DNA from: Lachnospiraceae bacterium
GTDB lineage: Bacteria > Bacillota > Clostridia > Lachnospirales > Lachnospiraceae
DNA length: 9,836 nt
Assembly (NCBI GenBank): GCA_900763175.1
Contig: CAAFJI010000170.1
Location: 1 to 9,836 of the forward strand
Direction: 5' to 3'
Position 1 is the stretch's first letter, and each line of letters starts with the position of its first letter. Both the position numbers and the translations under genes were made by a program. Positions 4,830 to 9,836 of this stretch are shown here, piece after piece. The notes below the pieces were generated by a model that searched no databases, had not been told where the DNA came from, and saw only the letters and a list, made by a program, of their open reading frames with translations.

Positions 4830-7800
4830 TTACTGTTCCTGATATGTCTCGTACTCTTTGCTTTCTTCATAGTTGAACAGTTCCAGTTCTTCCATGTCGT
4901 CTGCAAGGATGGTCATATCTTTCTCATCAACGATCCAGATTGTCTCGTTCTCTCCAAGCGGGATGGTGTCTCCATACTTGAATTCTTCGCCTTTCTTGTC
5001 TCTCAGATCATCCACAGTAGGTCTTGTTCTGTATACATACAGCTTCTCGTTCTCTACTCTATAGTCTTCAGCATCAATGTTCTCGCTCAGCTGAATGTCA
5101 CTTGTTACAACAATGCCAGTGTCATTCTTCGCTACTGTCAGCTTACCAACTTCGTAGCTCATACCCATGATCAACGGAAGCTCTAAAGTATCAGACTCTT
5201 CAAAATCTTTTGCTGAGATCGGAGTTGCTGCATATACATCGGAGAGCTTCTGCTCTGCTCTGTAGAAATATTTTCCAAGAGGACTGATCTGAGATGTTAC
5301 TTCAAATGGATCTCCTGGCTCTGCAATGTCGTAGTGCTGGATGGATACGTTTCCTGCAATATCCTGTACGTAAATATCAAAGGAATCTTCTCCACCGAAC
5401 ATCATTGGCACATCATCCATGGACATACGGCCAAAGCGGTCAACGTCAATCTCGTAGTATTTGCTTTTCTCGCCGTTTACTACAAGGGCTACTGCTGTTC
5501 CTGGCTCAACCATACCGCTGATATGGGTCATTGCTTCGTAGATCGGAGATTTCACGGATGAAGGTGCAACAAACGCTTCATATTTCGCAGTCATGGAGTA
5601 GGAAGTTCCGCTTACATCCATGTATTCTGCACTGATCGTGAAGTCCTGTCCTTCTGGAAGTCTGGACATATCAAAGGCTACTTCCCATGCTCCGTTACTG
5701 TCGCTCCAGGTATCTGCCTGTGTTGCATTAATGGTCTGAGTCATTCCTGCTACTGTTACACGGATTGGCTCACAAGCGCAGGCAACACCACTTACGATCA
5801 AAGTATTTCCACGCTGTCCGTTCAGATATCCGTTTGCATTCAGCTCTGGTCTGATGCGGAAGGTGATCGGGGTATTTACGGAGGAACGGCTTACGGTTCC
5901 ATTTCCAGTTCCTTCATGGCCAGCCTCATCTACGTATGTTACAGAGATGTTGGAGCCTGTCGGGATCAGGTTCTTTCCGGAGAAGCTTACTGGTAATGTG
6001 AACTGGTTGGATACATTACCGCTTAATGTAATGGTTCCTCCTGGAATCGTTACGCTCTTAATTGTTCCGCCTTCTGGAACCTGGATCTTGATCTCTTTTC
6101 CACGGTTCTCGAACTGGATTGCAGAAGAGCTGATCGGGAATGCCTGATCATCTACGTAGAAGGTCTGGCTCTTGGAATCGCAGGCAATGTTCAAGGTATC
6201 CACGATATTTGCAGTTACAGTCTGGGTAAGATGCTTTGCATTTCCGTTGTTTGGAGTTGGCTTAAAGGTCTGGTTCAGAGTATCATAATAGGAAGCTTCT
6301 TCTTTTCCACTGCCATTATTATATACAACCTCTACCATCTCATCTGCAATGCTGCCTTCTCCGGCTGCAAGTGTCAGGGATGTTTTCTCATCAACATAGC
6401 TGTTCACACCGGAATCACCGTTTCCAAGGGAGCTCTGTTTGGTTCCGCTCCATGCAAAGGAAGCGTTTACCTTGTCAACTGCTACTTCCACCGGTGCTGC
6501 GCTTACGCTGCTTCCATTGGCATCTACAATATCAATGGTAAGCTTTGTTCCTGCTGGAAGCTTTCCATTCCAGGTAAGGTCTTTCTTATTCTTGCCTTTT
6601 TTCTGGTATTCAATGGTGTTGACATACAGGTCCTCAGAATCGGATGTAAATAATACACCATTTGTTGCATCTGAAATATAATCATCAATGTTCTCTGTGA
6701 AGGTAATGTCTTTGGAATCAGGGAATTCAGCCGTTACCTTAATCTTGGTGGATACTCCGTCTTCTCTTGCACCTTTCAGGTTTGTCGCTACCTTAAATGT
6801 GTCCTGACGGCTGTTGATCGCATCAACTGCTGTAATTGCTACCGCATTAATCGTATAAGAGCCAGCCTCTAATGTCAGGTCATAGTTTTTGAAATTATTT
6901 TTCACATATGCTTCATTTCCATTTAAGTGATATGCATAAGAACCTAAATCTTCACCTGCATCACGAACCAGGACATCCTTTTTAAGTTCTTCAATAATCT
7001 GATCTTTTTCAAGCTGAGTTTTTGTTTCCTTTTTGCTGTACTTAATGCTGTATCCATAATGTTTCGGGTTTGCAGCACCAAAGATCTTGGACTGTTTCTC
7101 ATCCGGAACAATTGTAACCGGAAGTTTCTTAATCACCAGCTGTGCTCCTACATAAGTAATCTTGTAGTTATTCAGCTTTTTATTAAGTGTAATATCATAG
7201 CTTCCTACATCTTCCGGATTTCCGTTTTCTTCTGCTGCACCTGCTCTTTTAAGAGTTTCTTCACCCTTTGTTGCGTCAAACGCTTTTCTTACATCCTCTT
7301 CTTTCTTGCCAGCGCCCTCCGGAAGAGTAACCTGATACGTTAATTCCGGATCTTCTGCTCCATAGAACTTCTCTTTTGCATCAGCAGTGATGGTGACTGC
7401 AAGAGGATTGATTTTAAAGGTCTCTTTACAATCTGTATCATAGGTCAATACAAAGTTGCCATAGTCTGTACCTGCCGCTGCAAGGTCATATGCATAGCCT
7501 GCTTCTGTAACATCCTCACCCTCTGCACGTTTCAGGATTTCCTGGCCATTCGCTACTGTTACATTTTCCAGTTCATCTTTTACATTTCCATCGTTATATT
7601 TTGTAAGATCTTTATACGCATCCTTGACAGAAACCTCATAATCCAAATGCTTCGGATCACTGTCGCCGTAGGTCTTATGATTTTCTTTGGCTTTTACAGT
7701 TACAGGAAGCTGCTCAATTGTTAATTTAGCATGTACATAAGAGATTGCGTAGTTGTCAGATGTTCCCTTCTGGACAATATCATATTCTCCTACATTTACG

Positions 7801-9836
7801 CCATCGCATTCCAGGAAATCTGTTCCCAGCTCTGCTTTAATCGTGGCAATCTCATCAGCAGATAATGTTTTGTTTTCATCTGCAGATGCTACTGTATAGT
7901 CAAGAACCGGTTTCTGTCCATATACCACTTTTTCTGCAACTGCGGTTACAACAATGGCTGCTGCCTTGATTTCAAATGTTCCGGTTACATCCTGGTTATT
8001 AATTGTATAATTTGTAGCAGCTGCTATATCGGAAAGAGAAGTTGTATATTTTCCTGTTTTTTCTCCCTCTTTTCGAGTTACCTTTACTTTTCCCTTTACT
8101 TCAGTTTTTACATCCAGACCTTCTTTAAGAGTAATTCCTGCATCTGGAGTTACGTTGATGTCAAATTCAGGATCTGCATCTCCATAAACTTTTTCAGCAC
8201 TTGGAATTTCAACAGTAACAGGAAGTGGATTGATAGTTAAGTTTCCGGTTACCGCACTTAAATCCTGTGTGCCGCCATCTGCATCTACAAGCTTAAAGTT
8301 CCCTTCTGCTACATTTTTAAGGGTAATTGGATATTTCGCCTGATTTCCCTCTGCATCGAGAACATTTCCATCACCCTCGTTGCACTGCAGAATGTCATCA
8401 CCAAGAGCATTCTCCAGGGAAATACACAAATCACCACTATTAAATCCACCAGCTGGTGTAAGAGTATATTCCAGTTTCTTTACTTCTCCGTAATATTTGC
8501 TCTGGTCAGCGATTGAAATGGTTACGGGTAATCGATTAACAGTAAGCTTTCCTTCTGCTGTGTCTTTATTCTTTAATACGAAGTTTTTGGATTCTGTAGG
8601 TGCATTCTCGGCTACTTTGATGGCATATTCCCCTACATTTCCCTCACCCATATTGCAGGTTAAGATATTTGTGCCAAATTCATTTTTAAATTCGTTCTGA
8701 AGTTCTTCAGAAAGTGCATTGCCATTTGCATCTGTAACGCCGTAATTGGTCGGCTGAGCATTATAGCCATTAACGCCATAGGTTACGCCAGTATTTCCAA
8801 TGGTGATGTTTGCATCAAGTTTCTCAATAACCAGATTTCTGGTTTTGGTTGTTTCAGTAGGAACATAGTTTGTGTTTGCAATTTTAACTTCTGCGGTATA
8901 TGTGCCAGCATCTGTAGGCGCTTTGCCATCTTCTGTTGAATAAACTACTGTAACATCAGTTCCATCATATCCTGTACTTGTAGGAGCACTGATCTCCTGT
9001 GCAGTTCCATTATAGGTTGTTTTTACATCATCCCAGTTAAAAGCAACTTCTGCTGGGGTAATTGTCAGCGTTGCACTTGTACTGTCAAACTCATAATGTT
9101 TAGCCTGTTCCTCAGTCAGTTTAGTTTCTACCGTATAGCTGCCTGCGTTAGCTGCCTTTCCTGCACCATCAAGTTTTGAAGGATCTGTACACTCAACTGC
9201 AATTGTTTCTTTTTCACCCTTCACGTTTATAAATGAAGCTGTTGGAAGATCATAGGAATGAAGTTGGGCATAACTTTTTGTTCCAGCATTCTCCCAGATA
9301 ATCCCTGCAGATTTCTTCTTGATTTCAAACTCACAGGTCGGATTCGTAATCGTCTTACCTTCCGCAGTGGTTGCAGCTGTTACCGTGTATTTGCCAACTT
9401 CTTTCGGTTCCTCTACCGCAATACCTTTTTCATCTTTATATGTATAGGTATATCCATTTCCTGCTGACGGAGCCTGTTTCTCGCCATTCCAATCAAATTT
9501 GGTTTCGCCCCAGTTTAATGTAATCTCATTGCTTTCTTCACCGGAGCCAGTGCTTCCATTTTCATTTCCGCTTCCTTCGGTGCTTCCGTTTCCAGATTCA
9601 CTTCCACCGTTTGTATTTCCAGCTCCGTTTTCTTCGGTACTTCCGTTTCCAGATTCACTTCCACCGCTTGTATTTCCAGCTCCGTTTCCTTCCGTGCTTC
9701 CGTTTCCAGATTCGCTTCCACCGTTTGCGTTTCCTGTTCCGTTTCCTTCGGTGCTTCCGTTTCCAGATTCACTTCCACCGCTTGCGTTTCCACTTCCGTT
9801 TCCTTCGGTGCTTCCGTTTCCAGATTCACTTCCACC
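4830..9836 (-). CDS. Giant MBG/Ig-like repeat surface protein (5' end beyond window)
   Basis: The frame ending in TAA at 4832-4830 is open to the window edge: 1668 codons here, with the true start further right. A GTG at 9224 lies mid-domain and is not the start. In order (residues from base 9836): a Gly/Ser/Glu/Asn linker of 19-residue repeats (1-102); three Ig-like modules (about 103-340, each opening with a W...T.Y.G-like strand); about seven MBG modules (340-997) marked by LPVTI...K.YG..DP.L.Y.V; then several Ig-like modules (about 998-1510), one with HISGMVEPGTAVALVVNG; and an acidic C-terminus ending YQEQ. MBG and Ig-like arrays are typical of secreted adhesins or stalk proteins. There is no LPXTG motif or C-terminal TM helix, so retention must come from the unseen N-terminus or from binding. 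It is the most upstream gene seen in the train. Family call firm, function inferred. Confidence 0.9.
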   Translation of the reverse strand, partial: GGSESGNGSTEGNGSGNASGGSESGNGSTEGNGTGNANGGSESGNGSTEGNGAGNTSGGSESGNGSTEENGAGNTNGGSESGNGSTEGSGNENGSTGSGEESNEITLNWGETKFDWNGEKQAPSAGNGYTYTYKDEKGIAVEEPKEVGKYTVTAATTAEGKTITNPTCEFEIKKKSAGIIWENAGTKSYAQLHSYDLPTASFINVKGEKETIAVECTDPSKLDGAGKAANAGSYTVETKLTEEQAKHYEFDSTSATLTITPAEVAFNWDDVKTTYNGTAQEISAPTSTGYDGTDVTVVYSTEDGKAPTDAGTYTAEVKIANTNYVPTETTKTRNLVIEKLDANITIGNTGVTYGVNGYNAQPTNYGVTDANGNALSEELQNEFKNEFGTNILTCNMGEGNVGEYAIKVAENAPTESKNFVLKNKDTAEGKLTVNRLPVTISIADQSKYYGEVKKLEYTLTPAGGFNSGDLCISLENALGDDILQCNEGDGNVLDAEGNQAKYPITLKNVAEGNFKLVDADGGTQDLSAVTGNLTINPLPVTVEIPSAEKVYGDADPEFDINVTPDAGITLKEGLDVKTEVKGKVKVTRKEGEKTGKYTTSLSDIAAATNYTINNQDVTGTFEIKAAAIVVTAVAEKVVYGQKPVLDYTVASADENKTLSADEIATIKAELGTDFLECDGVNVGEYDIVQKGTSDNYAISYVHAKLTIEQLPVTVKAKENHKTYGDSDPKHLDYEVSVKDAYKDLTKYNDGNVKDELENVTVANGQEILKRAEGEDVTEAGYAYDLAAAGTDYGNFVLTYDTDCKETFKINPLAVTITADAKEKFYGAEDPELTYQVTLPEGAGKKEEDVRKAFDATKGEETLKRAGAAEENGNPEDVGSYDITLNKKLNNYKITYVGAQLVIKKLPVTIVPDEKQSKIFGAANPKHYGYSIKYSKKETKTQLEKDQIIEELKKDVLVRDAGEDLGSYAYHLNGNEAYVKNNFKNYDLTLEAGSYTINAVAITAVDAINSRQDTFKVATNLKGAREDGVSTKIKVTAEFPDSKDITFTENIDDYISDATNGVLFTSDSEDLYVNTIEYQKKGKNKKDLTWNGKLPAGTKLTIDIVDANGSSVSAAPVEVAVDKVNASFAWSGTKQSSLGNGDSGVNSYVDEKTSLTLAAGEGSIADEMVEVVYNNGSGKEEASYYDTLNQTFKPTPNNGNAKHLTQTVTANIVDTLNIACDSKSQTFYVDDQAFPISSSAIQFENRGKEIKIQVPEGGTIKSVTIPGGTITLSGNVSNQFTLPVSFSGKNLIPTGSNISVTYVDEAGHEGTGNGTVSRSSVNTPITFRIRPELNANGYLNGQRGNTLIVSGVACACEPIRVTVAGMTQTINATQADTWSDSNGAWEVAFDMSRLPEGQDFTISAEYMDVSGTSYSMTAKYEAFVAPSSVKSPIYEAMTHISGMVEPGTAVALVVNGEKSKYYEIDVDRFGRMSMDDVPMMFGGEDSFDIYVQDIAGNVSIQHYDIAEPGDPFEVTSQISPLGKYFYRAEQKLSDVYAATPISAKDFEESDTLELPLIMGMSYEVGKLTVAKNDTGIVVTSDIQLSENIDAEDYRVENEKLYVYRTRPTVDDLRDKKGEEFKYGDTIPLGENETIWIVDEKDMTILADDMEELELFNYEESKEYETYQEQ
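6846..8819 (-). repeat. Array of about seven diverged MBG modules
   Basis: Modules begin near 8819, 8534, 8231, 7964, 7709, 7406 and 7127 and run leftward, each about 83-101 residues. Each opens with a strand like (L)PVTI or LAVTI, then K.YG..DP..L.Y.V or a variant. A middle helix-like segment follows, then a G..(C/R)..GE.VG.Y strand and a Y.I.Y....L.I end. The modules are well diverged in DNA, so the array is old, unlike the 57-bp repeats at the right edge. Confidence 0.8.
9583..9836 (-). repeat. 57-bp tandem repeats encoding a 19-residue Gly/Ser/Glu/Asn linker, running off the right edge
   Basis: The core CTTCCGTTTCCAGATTC (plus strand) recurs at 9583, 9640, 9697, 9754 and 9811, exactly 57 bp apart. 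It encodes units such as GGSESGNGSTEGNG followed by a short variable AGNTS/TGNAN/SGNAS part. A degenerate copy precedes it at about 9540-9582. Near-identity indicates recent expansion. Because 57 is a multiple of three, all frames are repetitive and stay open, which creates a spurious minus-strand ORF at 9515-9835. There are no unique spacers, so this is not a CRISPR array. Confidence 0.92.

Noticed and set aside
4830..9224. GTG at 9224 as the start of the giant gene
   Set aside because: The frame is open for 204 more codons and contains Ig-like sequence upstream; the GTG encodes an internal Val within a domain.
9515..9835. Minus-strand ORF of 106 codons, Glu/Thr/Val-rich repeats
   Set aside because: It is the shifted reading of the 57-bp tandem repeat whose other frame continues the giant MBG gene; it has no ribosome site and no recognisable domain.
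9583..9836. CRISPR array
   Set aside because: The 57-bp units are contiguous and coding, with no unique spacers, and they lie inside a long open frame.

Overview
The window looks like chromosome from a low-to-middling GC Gram-positive of the class Clostridia, most likely a Lachnospiraceae-type gut bacterium. This is inferred from strong AGGAGG/GGGGGA-type ribosome sites, AT-leaning codon use, RCC1 repeats with the 'GQC' signature common in that group, and MBG/Ig-like giant surface proteins. No 16S or housekeeping marker is present, so the taxonomy is inference. Every gene I can support lies on the minus strand, so the window reads right to left as one gene train.

Layout in transcription order (high to low coordinates). 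(1) 9836-4830: a giant secreted or surface protein, cut by the right window edge. Its reading frame is open all the way to base 9836. It starts in a Gly/Ser/Glu/Asn-rich linker made of 57-bp tandem repeats, runs through three Ig-like modules and about seven MBG modules, then several more Ig-like modules, and ends without an LPXTG anchor. (2) A strong hairpin terminator at 4781-4807 whose U-tract runs straight into the next ribosome site. (3) 4764-3841: a membrane-anchored extracellular seven-bladed RCC1-like propeller. (4) 3714-3016: a three-TM MotA/TolQ/ExbB (ZorA-like) channel subunit. (5) 2996-1851: the partner stator subunit, with one TM helix carrying a protonatable Asp, a long Q-rich coiled coil and an OmpA/MotB peptidoglycan-binding domain. 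(6) 1854-88: a receptor-like protein with an extracellular VWA domain, a Pro/Thr spacer, a TM helix, an acidic tail and a cytoplasmic FHA domain. (7) 66-1: the first 22 codons of a further gene that begins with a signal peptide or membrane anchor and runs off the left edge.

The genes from the channel subunit onward are packed as an operon: a 19-nt gap, then an ATGA overlap, then a 21-nt gap. A plausible joint role is a proton- or sodium-driven force generator. The MotA-like/OmpA-like pair would use the membrane ion gradient to move or strain a cell-wall-tethered coiled coil. The extracellular VWA and RCC1 domains would contact surface partners, perhaps the giant MBG protein, and the FHA domain would link the assembly to phosphothreonine signalling inside the cell. 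The domain calls are solid. The joint function is inference, and I know of no named system with exactly this composition.
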